64,000 nt of DNA, taken from the NCBI GenBank assembly GCA_020055645.1, contig JAECZT010000009.1, positions 1-64,000 on the forward strand, written 5' to 3'. Source of the stretch: Tomocerus qinae (taxonomy: Eukaryota; Arthropoda; Collembola; Entomobryomorpha; Tomoceridae). Below the pieces are notes generated by a model that saw nothing but the letters and a program-made list of their open reading frames with translations, ran no database searches and was not told the DNA's origin. Made by a program: the position numbers and the translations under genes. Shown here in pieces: positions 30,585 to 43,055 of the stretch (within the stretch, counting starts at the first letter, position 1; each line of letters opens with the position of its first letter).

Positions 30585-32170
30585 TAACGTGATACAATAT
30601 AGGTATACCAAATTCATATATTTATATCTATAAGAATAATTACTTAATTACTATAAAACATAATAAATGACAATGCAAATTGGATCTCTTTGAATACTCA
30701 ATAATAATGATGAAGGCCAATGTGTGTAGACATCTCTTGATAATAATATTAATTTTATAATTTTAATTAAATAGATACAAAGTGTACACACATACAGATA
30801 CGATAGTGTAAACCAAGTTATATTAATTAATTATTATTGATTGTCGATTATTGGTTATTAAGTGTAAGACGAACAATTTATTTTGAAATTTCGCAAGGAT
30901 TTTGCTAAGAATAAAGTAGTGCACAGGTATAAAACTTTAGTTTGACGGTTTGAGAGACCAATGGTCTGGATTATATTTAGTCGATGGTCAGGCGTTAATT
31001 GAAGTCCTTAGCATGCAATAAATTATATTAAATGTTCAAATATTTTACCAACCGCAACAGCAACCGCAACAACCGCACTATCAACCGCAAAAATTTCATC
31101 AAAAACTGTATCAATGTATAATTAACGTGATGCAATATAGGTACTTCTTAAGATGTATATCGTATCTATAGGAGTAATTACTATAAAATATAATAAATGA
31201 CAATGCAAATTGGATCTCTTTGAATACTCAATGATAATGATGAAGGGCAATATGTGCAGACACCCCTTGATAATATTAATTTTATAATTTTAATTAAATA
31301 GATAAGTGTGCACACATACAGACACAATAGTGTAAACCAAGTTATATTAATTAATTATTATTGATTGTCGATTATTGGTTATTAAGTGTAAGACGAACAA
31401 TTTATTTTGAAATTTCGCAAGGATTTTGCTAAGAATAAAGTAGTGCACAGGTATAAAACTTTAGTTTGATGGTTTGAGAGACCAATGGTCTGGATTATAT
31501 TTAGTCGGTGGTCAGGCGTTAATTGAAGTCTTTAGCATGCAATAAATTATATTAAATGTTCAAATATTTTACCAGCCGCAACAGCAACCGCAACAACCGC
31601 ACTATCAACCGCAGAAATTTCATCAAAAACTGTATCAATGTATAATTAACGTCATGCAATATAGGTACATCTTAAGATGTATATCATATCCATAGGAGTA
31701 ATTACTATAAAATATAATAAATGACAATGCAAATTGGATCTCTTTGAATACTCAATGATAATGATGAAGGGCAATGTGTGCAGACACCCCTTGATAATAT
31801 TAATTTTATAATTTTAATTAAATAGATAAGTGTGCACACATACAGATACGATAGTGTAAACCAAATTATATTAATAAATTATCATTGATTGTCGATTATT
31901 GGTTATTAAGTGTGAAGACAAACAACTTGTTTTTAAAATTTCGCAAGGATTTCACCAAGAATAAAGTACTACTCAGGTATAAAACTTTTATGTTTGATTC
32001 GATAAACCAATGGTGTGGATTATAATTAGTCGGTGGTCAGGCGTTTAAAGTCCTTAGCATGCAGTAAATTATAAATTGTTTACCAACGGCAACAGCAACC
32101 GCAACAACCGCACTATCAACCGCAGAAATTTCATCAACAATTGTATCAAATACTGTATCAACACTATTAT
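30585..32170. repeat. Three tandem copies of a 525-bp unit, left arm
   Basis: Units start near 30,585, 31,118 and 31,646. Each contains a TATA-like GGTATAAAACTTT and ends in a CAACCGCAACAGCAACCGCA run followed by TTTCATCAA..CTGTATCAATGTATA. No coding sequence is seen. Confidence 0.85.
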
Positions 32171-33276
32171 TTACAGAATAAACACTTGTTATTTATTGAG
32201 GTTATGTGCATTTAGCAAAATAATTTTAAAATTACACTCAAAAACAACGTTTTATATACCTGAGACTACATGTGGTTATGTCATGTACACTCCAATGTTT
32301 GAATAATCAGAATAGTAGCCTTTGACAATTTATTAATACATCATTGAATGTTTAAATGTATTTTCAAAGTTTGTGTCAGATTATGGGTATATCTCATGCC
32401 TATCTAAGAATTGAATGTCAGTAACGATAACATATAATAAACTATAAGCTAAACGATGTCCCTGTGAGTACTTGTATTTGGTGAACATAAAGGTGTGTAG
32501 GACAAAAACATTGTAAATATCTATGTGTATGACGTATGACTTTACATGTGAGGGTAAGGGTATGCAATGAAGAGATATGGAAAAGGGGTTAAACACAATG
32601 GTATGTAGTGGACAAGAAGGTACCTGTAAAGATGCATTACAACATTGTGCAGACATACACATTTCAATACTTTAAAATATCCAGGCAATGGAAATAAGTT
32701 ATTTCCTAAACTGGAATACGTTTGAAACAAAAGAGTTGCTATGACCTTTAGTCAAAAAAATCCTTTCTCAGAAAGGGATTTACATAAAAGCTTTTTTCTT
32801 GTAAGTTTCTTTCAACTTACGCACCTTATATTTTAATTCTACGAAGGTCTTTACTAAGAATATTGTCATTATTAGCCATGTGTGATAATAATTCACAGTC
32901 TGAGGTAGTAATACTAGTGCAGGTTACAAATTAAACTCGCATGATTGTACAGAGAAAGCTGTAAGTCTATTCTTTGCTAATTATAAAGATATGTGTCATA
33001 CATTAGCTTAATTCTTGTACTTAAAAAGGAATTATCATACTAAAATGTGAAAATTTTTCCTAATATGTTGCAACTTTATTACTGAATACTCGGAATACAC
33101 AACTAACCGCAGCAATAGCGTCAGCAAACGAAGTCAAGACCACGAAAACTACAACAGAAAGTCTTAAAAAATCTATGTATAATATTTCACCAGGTTTATT
33201 GTCAAATAGTACTGATTCTGAGTCTATATTTTGTTCTTTAACACATATTAAAACTTACAATCAATAAGGCTAATAT
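32171..33276. other. No gene seen, left arm
   Basis: AT-rich sequence with a few promoter-like words (GTTTTATATACCTGAG near 32,250). Nothing else is supported. Confidence 0.5.
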
Positions 33277-34074
33277 GGAATGGAATAACCATATAAGTAT
33301 CTGTATAGGTGAAGGTTATGAGCTATGCTCTAAGGGCAAGTACCTTAAATTATTCTTCAAGCAATAACAATACAATACAAAATGTTATTTTCAATACAAT
33401 AATGGGATAATCCTTCATGGCGTTCAGAAGAAGCAAGGTAATCCTTTTCCAAAAATACGTTTACATGTATGTTCCTACTTATATAGTTTATTTATATTAT
33501 CGAATGAAGCGGTGTACTATGATGTGTAAAATGTTTCACTTAAATAGGGGTAGTTTCATCACATTACAACTAAGTTATCATTAAAATCTAGTTTCAAAAG
33601 TAATGTTGGGCATATTTTCAAATTATTCCCATTATTGCGACTTATATCTTCGATATATTAGACGTAATCGAAGAAATGAATTGCTTGGGATTAGATTATA
33701 TGTACCTGAGTTAAAATATGAGAAACCAAGTCTATATATTCTTTCTAACGAATTTGCCGCAGTTATTCGAAAGTTAGAATTATTTCAAGTGTATCTTGAG
33801 AAAGTTTATTCTCAATCATTTCGTAGATATTCTGCAGATCGAAATCTCGAAAAATGTCCTATGACTCTGATGGAGCAAAGGTTTCTATATCATCTTTGTG
33901 TCCAGAGTATTGTGATTATAGATTGACTTTAAAAAGAGTAATGTTGCCTGCATATACATTACAGACTACAAATGTGTTAAAACTGTCCAACTCTAAGGAA
34001 GATAATTGTATTGTGCAAATTGTACACAAATTACACAAATTTTTTAAAATTAATCCAATAACATGTACGAAATA
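33277..34074 (+). pseudogene. Relic of the Polinton paralogue A/B family, left arm
   Basis: Broken into frames: 33,277 onward (GKYLKLFFKQ), 33,603-33,926 (LLGIRLYVPELKYEKPSLYI) and 33,854-34,075 (VSISSLCPEYCDYRL). The second and third match the 466-aa Polinton protein at LLGFKLYVPD and SSLCPKYCQCRL, in the same order and spacing. There is a stop at 33,367 (absent in the other arm), a stop near 33,527 and a frameshift near 33,870. It shows that Polinton-derived DNA lies in the palindrome. Confidence 0.7.
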
Positions 34075-34605
34075 AAAGTATTTCATTTGTAAAATGCGGT
34101 TATTACTGAGTTTATTTGTACTAAGCCAGAATTGTACTGTTGTCATAGAAGAAAAGCAGGTGACATATAAAAATTTTCTATGTTCATATTAAAGTAAATA
34201 CTTTTAAAGCTTATCGCCGATTTTGTTAATTAATTTTCCTATTAATAAGCCTAACATAACCTATTAACATAAGTAAGTTTAATTTAAAAATATAAAACAC
34301 TCAAATGAATGGTCAAATGTGAGTTAGTGTAATTTATTGTCCGTTTTTGTGCTGATTATAATATAATATGCCGAATTGCAATTAAATATAGTCTGGTATC
34401 GAATAAAAATATAAGTTTTAAATTGATTGTATAATTATGAAAGTTTTAAGTAATAGTATTTTATTTTTTAAATATAAATGAATTACTTTTATTTACAAAA
34501 AATACTCTAAAAACAAGAACAGTTTTAGAACTGCTGAAGACATGGTCCGTCTAAAACCTGGTATTTTAATAGTAGAAGTCTAATTAACAAAACTAAATCA
34601 AAATA

Positions 34606-34738
34606 ATTGTCGGTTTAGCATTTTGAAAATTGTATTAGAAATCCCTCAAGTGACATACTTTTTTTCACGTCTACTCAAATCGAACCAACAAGAGGACATT
34701 TCATTCCAATGCAAGTGACAGCTTGCTAAACCGACAAT
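34606..34738. mobile_element. TA-flanked MITE, 133 bp, left arm
   Basis: Inverted ends ATTGTCGGTTTAGCA and TGCTAAACCGACAAT with TA on both sides, consistent with Tc1/mariner-type MITEs. Confidence 0.75.
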
Positions 34739-35031
34739 TATTATCAATACGTAGTAAAAAAGTTGTAGACATAATAATATTACTTACTTGATGGAAACAG
34801 AATGTTTATGATGACTGTCAAAAGTACGAAAACGATTTCTTTGATGTCTGATTATAAGCCAAATGATGTAAGTTTAGACAATATAATGAACAAAAACGAT
34901 TAGGGTACTTTGCTGTTATTATTGAATTTGCTTGTATTAAGCCAAAGTAGTATTGTTGTCGCAGCAGAAAAACAGCTGATATTTATAATAACACAGGAGA
35001 AAACACAGGAGAATAACACAGGTACAAAGAA

Positions 35032-35232
35032 AAGAGCGAAAGGAGCTAGTTGAACTGCGGTTAAAAACGATATAGTTTTTGATTATTTCGTGGATGCAAT
35101 GTGTCCAGACTATTTTTTGAATGCTCAAACATTTAACTGATTGAGAGTAGAAAAAAGGCTATAAATGGCTCAGATGTAAAAAGATATTCTCCTGATGGGA
35201 TTGTTACTCTAGCATTTGGTCATAAAACATAA
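35032..35232 (+). pseudogene. C-terminal relic of a Polinton DNA polymerase B, left arm
   Basis: Two blocks match the end of the intact polymerase: the AVKNDIVFDYFVDAM block (intact gene: SVKNDFQFDHFVNAI) and, after a deletion and frame change, KKAINGSDVKRYSPDG up to AFGHK and a stop (intact gene: KKAINGYDIKRYCPDG..AYGHK). An in-frame stop precedes the first block. Nothing of the catalytic domains is seen nearby. Confidence 0.8.
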
Positions 35233-35814
35233 AATTGTATGAAGAAAACTTCAAAAGAATTGATTTTGTATAATATCAATGTTGATGTAAAAACTTTGAT
35301 GCCCGCTAATTTGCTGCATATTTTATTGATTTGTTTTACAAGTTATGGAACATAACCTAATGTAACCTAATTTAGGTTAATTTAAATGCTGAAAAATGAA
35401 AATGAATTAACAATGTAAACTAAAGTAATCCATCGTTCTCTAATGTAATTTAATGCATTGAAATTGTATTCTGAATATAAATTATGATGGTGAATGAACA
35501 TTTTTCTACATAAATCTGTTTCGTATGCATATATTTATTTTAAACTAAGAAAAAAATACTTTCATTTGCAAATAAAAGATTCTGAAGCGCTAAAAAAGTT
35601 TGCAAAATTGTACAAATAATCAAGCTGCTAAGAACAGAAAAACTGCGGTTTTCAAACTATCAACATTATTAGACACATAAATATCCACTTAAAGCCATTG
35701 ACTCAGTGTTATCTTAGTTAAATTTTGCATAAATAACGTAATAAATCATTCATATCATGCATAAATTTTGGGAAATTAAAATAAAAGTCACACTTTTACA
35801 TATACACACGGACC

Positions 35815-35960
35815 GCAGTATCAACCGCAGTAACCGCAGTATGAACCGCAGTAACCGCAGTATGAACCGAAGTAACCGCAGTATGAACCGCAGTAACCGC
35901 AGTATCAACCGCAGTATCAACCGCAATAACAATCGCGTCAACCGCACTATTAACCGCAAT
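35815..35960. repeat. CAACCGCAGTAACCGCAGTATG tandem, left arm
   Basis: A short tandem of AACCGCAGTA(T/A) words. The right-arm copy at 36,899-37,046 has one more 21-bp unit. The Asn-Arg-Ser frames through it are by-products. Confidence 0.85.
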
Positions 35961-36173
35961 GTTATTATTCATTATTTCACAATCTTAATATATATTTCAC
36001 GTATGTATATCAACAATCATTTACGTAAAAATTACTGATGGAATGATCTTTATGGAAAGATTATCCTATCAACAAACTGATTCAATATACGTGCGACTTC
36101 ACTTATACATACTGAAGTATTATTGGTGAGACTTCACTCACGTAGTATAATACATACATAACCTATTAATCAT

Positions 36174-36350
36174 ATTAAATCTTAGAATATATTTAAGTCT
36201 GCCGGGACTAACTGTTGAGACAGAGGACCAAGAGAGCTTGTGAGACACAGAAAATTTCGGAGATACTTCTCCGACATTTTCTGTTAGCTCTCTTGTCCAT
36301 CTGCGTCAACAATTAGTCCCGGCAGACTTAAATATATTCTAAGATTTAAT
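36174..36350. repeat. Hairpin at the palindrome centre
   Basis: One continuous foldback of about 177 bp: the left arm ATTAAATCTTAGAATATATT.. pairs with the right arm ending ..TATTCTAAGATTTAAT, down to a tip near 36,265 (CGGAGATACTTCTCCG). It directly abuts the inner end of the left arm. Confidence 0.9.
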
Positions 36351-36662
36351 ATGTGTAGCGATCTAGAATACTGAATGAACTCTACTAGATCTAGTAAGCG
36401 AGATATAAGCCTCTAAAGTCATTGCATACCATTTAACCTTTCAGAATTAAACCACAGCAAACAATCATGGACACTCATGTAGTGAATAATGATATCTTTA
36501 AAGATACAATGAAGATTAAAATAATTTCCAAAAATCGCAGGAATTTTTTAAAAATGACTTGTCACCGCTAGATTGTAGATTTTAAAGTGCTCTTTTTAAT
36601 ACAGTTATAAACTGAAATTTCGTTTTTTTTGGAGTTCATTCAGTATTCAAAGTCGCTACACA
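36351..36662. mobile_element. MITE-like element in the palindrome spacer
   Basis: Inverted ends of about 31 bp (ATGTGTAGCGA..GAATACTGAATG and its near complement ending TCGCTACACAT). It fills the space between the central hairpin and the start of the right arm. No clear target duplication. Confidence 0.6.
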
Positions 36663-37629
36663 TATGATTAATAGGTTATGTATGTATTATACTGCGTGAG
36701 TGAAGTCTCACCAATAATACTACAGTATGTATAAGTGAAGTCGCACGTATATTGAATCAGTTTGTTGATAGGATAATCTTTCCATAAAGATCATTCCATC
36801 AGTAATTTTTACGTAAATGATTGTTGATATACATACGTGAAATATATATTAAGATTGTGAAATAATGAATAATAACATTGCGGTTAATAGTGCGGTTGAC
36901 GCGATTGTTATTGCGGTTGATACTGCGGTTGATACTGCGGTTACTGCGGTTGATACTGCGGTTACTGCGGTTCATACTGCGGTTACTGCGGTTCATACTG
37001 CGGTTACTGCGGTTCATACTGCGGTTACTGCGGTTGATACTGCGGTCCGTGTGTATATGTAAAAGTGTGACTTTTATTTTAATTTCCCAAAATTTATGCA
37101 TGATATGAATGATTTATTACGTTATTTATGCAAAATTTAACTAAGATAACACTGAGTCAATGGCTTTAAGTGGATATTTATGTGTCTAATAATGTTGATA
37201 GTTTGAAAACCGCAGTTTTTCTGTTCTTAGCAGCTTGATTATTTGTACAATTTTGCAAACTTTTTTAGCGCTTCAGAATCTTTTATTTGCAAATGAAAGT
37301 ATTTTTTTCTTAGTTTAAAATAAATATATGCATACGAAACAGATTTATGTAGAAAAATGTTCATTCACCATCATAATTTATATTCAGAATACAATTTCAA
37401 TGCATTAAATTACATTAGAGAACGATGGATTACTTTAGTTTACATTGTTAATTCATTTTCATTTTTCAGCATTTAAATTAACCTAAATTAGGTTACATTA
37501 GGTTATGTTCCATAACTTGTAAAACAAATCAATAAAATATGCAGCAAATTAGCGGGCATCAAAGTTTTTACATCAACATTGATATTATACAAAATCAATT
37601 CTTTTGAAGTTTTCTTCATACAATTTTAT

Positions 37630-37806
37630 GTTTTATGACCAAATGCTAGAGTAACAATCCCATCAGGAGAATATCTTTTTACATCTGAGCCATTTATAGC
37701 CTTTTTTCTACTCTCAATCAGTTAAATGTTTGAGCATTCAAAAAATAGTCTGGACACATTGCATCCACGAAATAATCATTTTTAACCGCAGTTCAACTAG
37801 CTCCTT
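37630..37806 (-). pseudogene. DNA polymerase B C-terminal relic, right arm
   Basis: Mirror of 35,032-35,232, with a further 16-bp deletion inside the VKND block compared with the left copy. Confidence 0.8.
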
Positions 37807-38106
37807 TCGCTCTTTTCTTTGTACCTGTGTTATTCTCCTGTGTTTTCTCCTGTGTTATTATAAATATCAGCTGTTTTTCTGCTGCGACAACAATACTACT
37901 TTGGCTTAATACAAGCAAATTCAATAATAACAGCAAAGTACCCTAATCGTTTTTGTTCATTATATTGTCTAAACATACATCATTTGGCTTATAATCAGAC
38001 ATCAAAGAAATCGTTTTCGTACTTTTGACAGTCATCATAAACATTCTGTTTCCATCAAGTAAGTAATATTATTATGTCTACAACTTTTTTACTACGTATT
38101 GATAAT

Positions 38107-38240
38107 AATTGTCGGTTTAGCAAGCTGTCACTTGCATTGGAATGAAATGTCCTCTTGTTGGTTCGATTTGAGTAGACGTGAAAAAAGTATGTCACTTGAG
38201 GGATTTCTAATACAATTTTCAAAATGCTAAACCGACAATT
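38107..38240. mobile_element. TA-flanked MITE, right arm
   Basis: Mirror of the MITE at 34,606-34,738; same inverted ends. Confidence 0.75.
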
Positions 38241-38769
38241 ATTTTGATTTAGTTTTGTTAATTAGACTTCTACTATTAAAATACCAGGTTTTAGACGGAC
38301 CATGTCTTCAGCAGTTCTAAAACTGTTCTTGTTTTTAGAGTATTTTTTGTAAATAAAAGTAATTCATTTATATTTAAAAAATAAAATACTATTACTTAAA
38401 ACTTTCATAATTATACAATCAATTTAAAACTTATATTTTTATTCGATACCAGACTATATTTAATTGCAATTCGACATATTATATTATAATCAGCACAAAA
38501 ACGGACAATAAATTACACTAACTCACATTTGACCATTCATTTGAGTGTTTTATATTTTTAAATTAAACTTACTTATGTTAATAGGTTATGTTAGGCTTAT
38601 TAATAGGAAAATTAATTAACAAAATCGGCGATAAGCTTTAAAAGTATTTACTTTAATATGAACATATAAAATTTTTATATGTCACCTGCTTTTCTTCTAT
38701 GACAACAGTAGAATTCTGGCTTAGTACAAATAAACTCAGTAATAACCGCATTTTACAAATGAAATACTT

Positions 38770-39570
38770 TTATTTGGTACATGTTATTGGATTAATTTTA
38801 AAAAATTTGTGTAATTTGTGTACAATTTGCACAATACAATTATCTTCCTTAGAGTTGGACAGTTTTAACACATTTGTAGTCTGTAATGTATATGCAGGCA
38901 ACATTACTCTTTTTAAAGTCAATCTATAATCACAATACTCTGGACACAAAGATGATATAGAAACCTTTGCTCCATCAGAGTCATAGGACATTTTTCGAGA
39001 TTGCGATCCGCAGAATATCTACGAAATGATTGAGAATAAACTTTCTCAAGATACACTTGAAATAATTCTAACTTTCGAATAACTGCTGCAAATTCGTTAG
39101 AAAGAATATATAGACTTGGTTTCTCATATTTTAACTCAGGTACATATAATCTAATCCCAAGCAATTTATTTGTTCGATTACGTCTAATATATCGAAGATA
39201 TAAGTCGCAATAATGGGAATAATTTGAAAATATGCCCAACATTACTTTTGAAACTAGATTTTAATGATAACTTAGTTGTAATGTGATGAAACTATCCCTA
39301 TTTAAGTGAAACATTTTACACATCATAGTACACCGCTTCATTCGATAATATAAATAAACTATATAAGTAGGAACATACATGTAAACGTATTTTTGGAAAA
39401 GGATTACCTTGCTTCTTCTGAACGCCATGAAGGATTATCCCATTATTGTATTGAAAATAACATTTTGTATTGTATTGTAATTGCTTGAAGAATAATTTAA
39501 GGTACTTGCCTTTAGAGCATACCTCATAACCTTCACCTATACAGATACTTATACGGTTAGTCCCTTCCAT
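38770..39570 (-). pseudogene. Relic of paralogue A/B family, right arm
   Basis: Mirror of 33,277-34,074. The first block stays open longer here (39,316-39,570, including GKYLKLFFKQLQYNTKCYFQ) because the left-arm stop is absent. Several substitutions separate the two copies in this block. Confidence 0.7.
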
Positions 39571-40689
39571 ATTAGCCTTATTGATTGTAAGTTTTAATAT
39601 GTGTTAAAGAACAAAATATAGACTCAGAATCAGTACTATTTGACAATAAACCTGGTGAAATATTATACATAGATTTTTTAAGACTTTCTGTTGTAGTTTT
39701 CGTGGTCTTGACTTCGTTTGCTGACGCTATTGCTGCGGTTAGTTGTGTATTCCGAGTATTCAGTAATAAAGTTGCAACATATTAGGAAAAATTTTCACAT
39801 TTTAGTATGATAATTCCTTTTTAAGTACAAGAATTAAGCTAATGTATGACACATATCTTTATAATTAGCAAAGAATAGACTTACAGCTTTCTCTGTACAA
39901 TCATGCGAGTTTAATTTGTAACCTGCACTTGTATTACTACCTCAGACTGTGAATTATTATCACACATGACTAATAGTGACAATATTCTTAGTAAAGACCT
40001 TCGTAGAATTAAAATATAAGGTGCGTAAGTTGAAAGAAACTTACAAGAAAAAAGCTTTTATGTAAATCCCTTTCTGAGAAAGGATTTTTTGACTAAAGGT
40101 CATAGCAACTCTTTTGTTTCAAACGTATTCCAGTTTAGGAAATAACTTATTTCCATTGCCTGGATATTTTAAAGTATTGAAATGTGTATGTCTGTACAAT
40201 GTTGTAATGCATCTTTACAGGTACCTTCTTGTCCACTACATACCATTGTGTTTAGCCCCTTTTCCATATCTCTTCATTGCATACCCTTACCCTCACATGT
40301 AAAGTCATACGTCATACACATAGATATTTACAATGTTTTTGTCCTACACACCTTTATGTTCACCAAATACAAGTACTCACAGGGACATCGTTTAGCTTAT
40401 TGTTTATTATATGTGATCGTTACTGACATTCAATTCTTAGATAGGCATGAGATATACCCATAATCTGACACAAACTTTGAAAATACATTTAAACATTCAA
40501 TGATGTATTAATAAATTGTCAAAGGCTACTATTCTGATTATTCAAACATTGGAGTGTACATGACATAACCACATGTAGTCTCAGGTATATAAAACGTTGT
40601 TTTCGAGTGTACTTTTAAAATTATTTTCCTAAATGCACATAACCTCAATAAATAACAAGTGTTTATTCTGTAAATAATAGTGTTGATAC
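39571..40689. other. No gene seen, right arm
   Basis: Mirror of 32,171-33,276. Confidence 0.5.
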
Positions 40690-42280
40690 AGTATTTGATA
40701 CAATTGTTGATGAAATTTCTGCGGTTGATAGTGCGGTTGTTGCGGTTGCTGTTGCCGTTGGTAAAACAATTGAACTTTTAATATAATTTACTGCATGCTA
40801 AGGACTTTAAACGCCTGACCACCGACTAATTATAATCCACACCATTGGTTTATCGAATCAAACATAAAAGTTTTATACCTGAGTAGTACTTTATTCTTAG
40901 TGAAATCCTTGCGCAATTTTAAAACAAGTTGTTTGTCTTCACACTTAATAACCAATAATCGACAATCAATGATAATTTATTAATATAATTTGGTTTACAC
41001 TATCGTATCTGTATGTGTGTACACTTATCTATTTAATTAAAATTATAAAATTAATATTATCAAGGGGTGTCTGCACACATTGCCCTTCATCATTATCATT
41101 GAGTATTCAAAGAGATCCAATTTGCATTGTCATTTATTATATTTTATAGTAATTACTCCTATAGATATGATATACATCTTAAGATATACCTATATTGCAT
41201 CACGTTAATTATACATTGATACAGTTTTTGATGAAATTTCTGCGGTTGATAGTGCGGTTGTTGCGGTTGCTGTTGCGGCTGGTAAAATATTTGAACATTT
41301 AATATAATTTATTGCATGCTAAAGACTTCAATTAACGCCTGACCATCGACTAAATATAATCCAGACCATTGGTCTCTCAAACCGTCAAACTAAAGTTTTA
41401 TACCTGTGCACTACTTTATTCTTAGCAAAATCCTTGCGAAATTTCAAAATAAATTGTTCGTCTTACACTTAATAACCAATAATCGACAATCAATAATAAT
41501 TAATTAATATAACTTGGTTTACACTATTGTGTCTGTATGTGTGCACACTTATCTATTTAATTAAAATTATAAAATTAATATTATCAAGGGGTGTCTGCAC
41601 ATATTGCCCTTCATCATTATCATTGAGTATTCAAAGAGATCCAATTTGCATTGTCATTTATTATATTTTATAGTAATTACTCCTATAGATACGATATACA
41701 TCTTAAGAAGTACCTATATTGCATCACGTTAATTATACATTGATACAGTTTTTGATGAAATTTCTGCGGTTGATAGTGCGGTTGTTGCGGTTGCTGTTGC
41801 GGTTGGTAAAATATTTGAACATTTAATATAATTTATTGCATGCTAAGGACTTCAATTAACGCCTGACCACCGACTAAATATAATCCAGACCATTGGTCTC
41901 TCAAACCATCAAACTAAAGTTTTATACCTGTGCACTACTTTATTCTTAGCAAAATCCTTGCGAAATTTCAAAATAAATTGTTCGTCTTACACTTAATAAC
42001 CAATAATCGACAATCAATAATAATTAATTAATATAACTTGGTTTACACTATTGTGTCTGTATGTGTGTACACTTTGTATCTATTTAATTAAAATTATAAA
42101 ATTAATATTATTATCAAGAGATGTCTACACACATTGGCTTTCATCATTATCATCGAGTATTCAAAGAGATCCAATTTGCATTGTCATTTATTATGTTTTA
42201 TAGTAATTAAGTAATTATTCTTACAGATATAAATATATGAATTTGATATACCTATATTGTATCACGTTAATTATATGTAA
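40690..42280. repeat. Three tandem 525-bp units, right arm
   Basis: Mirror of 30,585-32,170, with the TGCGGTTGCTGTTGCGG runs reading on this strand. Confidence 0.85.
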
Positions 42281-42289
42281 GCAAATTGT

Positions 42290-42566
42290 GAATGATGTAT
42301 TAATAAATTTCCATTGGGTATGGTTGCTACTATCCAAGTGAACGAGTTAGGTTAGTACCTGTACTATCATGAATGCCGTAGGCTATGAGGATTAGTATGC
42401 AAGCGTAAGAATTCAAGATAATGTGGGGTGAGGACTACTATGCAAGCATAAGAGTAAGGTTAGTGTCTGTACCTCCACAGTACCGCAGGCTATGTGGCTG
42501 AGTGTTCGAGCGTTCAGAATCCAAGATGGCGTAGGGTGTGGCCTACTCCGTCGTCCCCCTACTACT
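42290..42566. repeat. Possible second Polinton end, right arm
   Basis: Mirror of 30,300-30,570, ending CCCCCTACTACT. Outward of it, 42,567-43,055 mirrors the foldback-family fragment at 29,811-30,299. Confidence 0.45.
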
Positions 42567-43055
42567 GTTATAATTTTTTTTGATTTTTAAATCAAGTTTG
42601 TAAACCACCAAAAACCGACGATTTTTGGCCTCATAACTTAGCCGACGGCCGTTATGAGACATACCCATTAACATTACTTATTAGCGTACAATTATAATGC
42701 AGGTCGATTTAATACTATCTACATTAAACTTAAACATTAGCGCGCTACCACCGCGCGCGCTGACACAAATCATTCGCTTTGAAGGAATTGGATAATTTTC
42801 ATCACCCAGATGTAAAAATTGACGCTGATTACGGATAAAATCATTTGATTTATGAAAAACCAACAGCAAGCCGTAACAGAAGCTCGCCTGATTAAAGAAT
42901 AACGTGTACACATTTTGGTAGACGAAAAGTACTCGAACGTAGCACAAAACCGAGCGTACGGATTTTGATCAAACTTTCAGAATTGGGTCTTTATATATGT
43001 AGCTATGACATATTAAAAATTCAGACATTGATATTATAAGGAAACGAAGCTATAT

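Larger units (their letters stand above)
22843..36173 (+). repeat. Giant palindrome, left arm
   Basis: About 13.3 kb whose reverse complement is found at 36663-49824. Paired positions sum to about 72,667 in the outer part and about 72,866 inside the 40-bp repeat array, because the left array has about five more 40-bp units. The outer part is nearly identical between arms; some inner stretches differ by a few percent. Confidence 0.97.

Noticed and set aside
32381..32662. 93-aa and 62-aa frames on the minus strand, mirrored at 40,114-40,463
   Set aside because: No domain, signal or splice pattern; overlapping frames are open together, as in AT-rich non-coding DNA.
35757..37108. Open frames rich in Asn-Arg-Ser or Leu-Arg repeats on both strands
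   Set aside because: They are translations of the CCGCAGTAA tandem repeat and occur in several frames and both strands; no start, splice or domain evidence.
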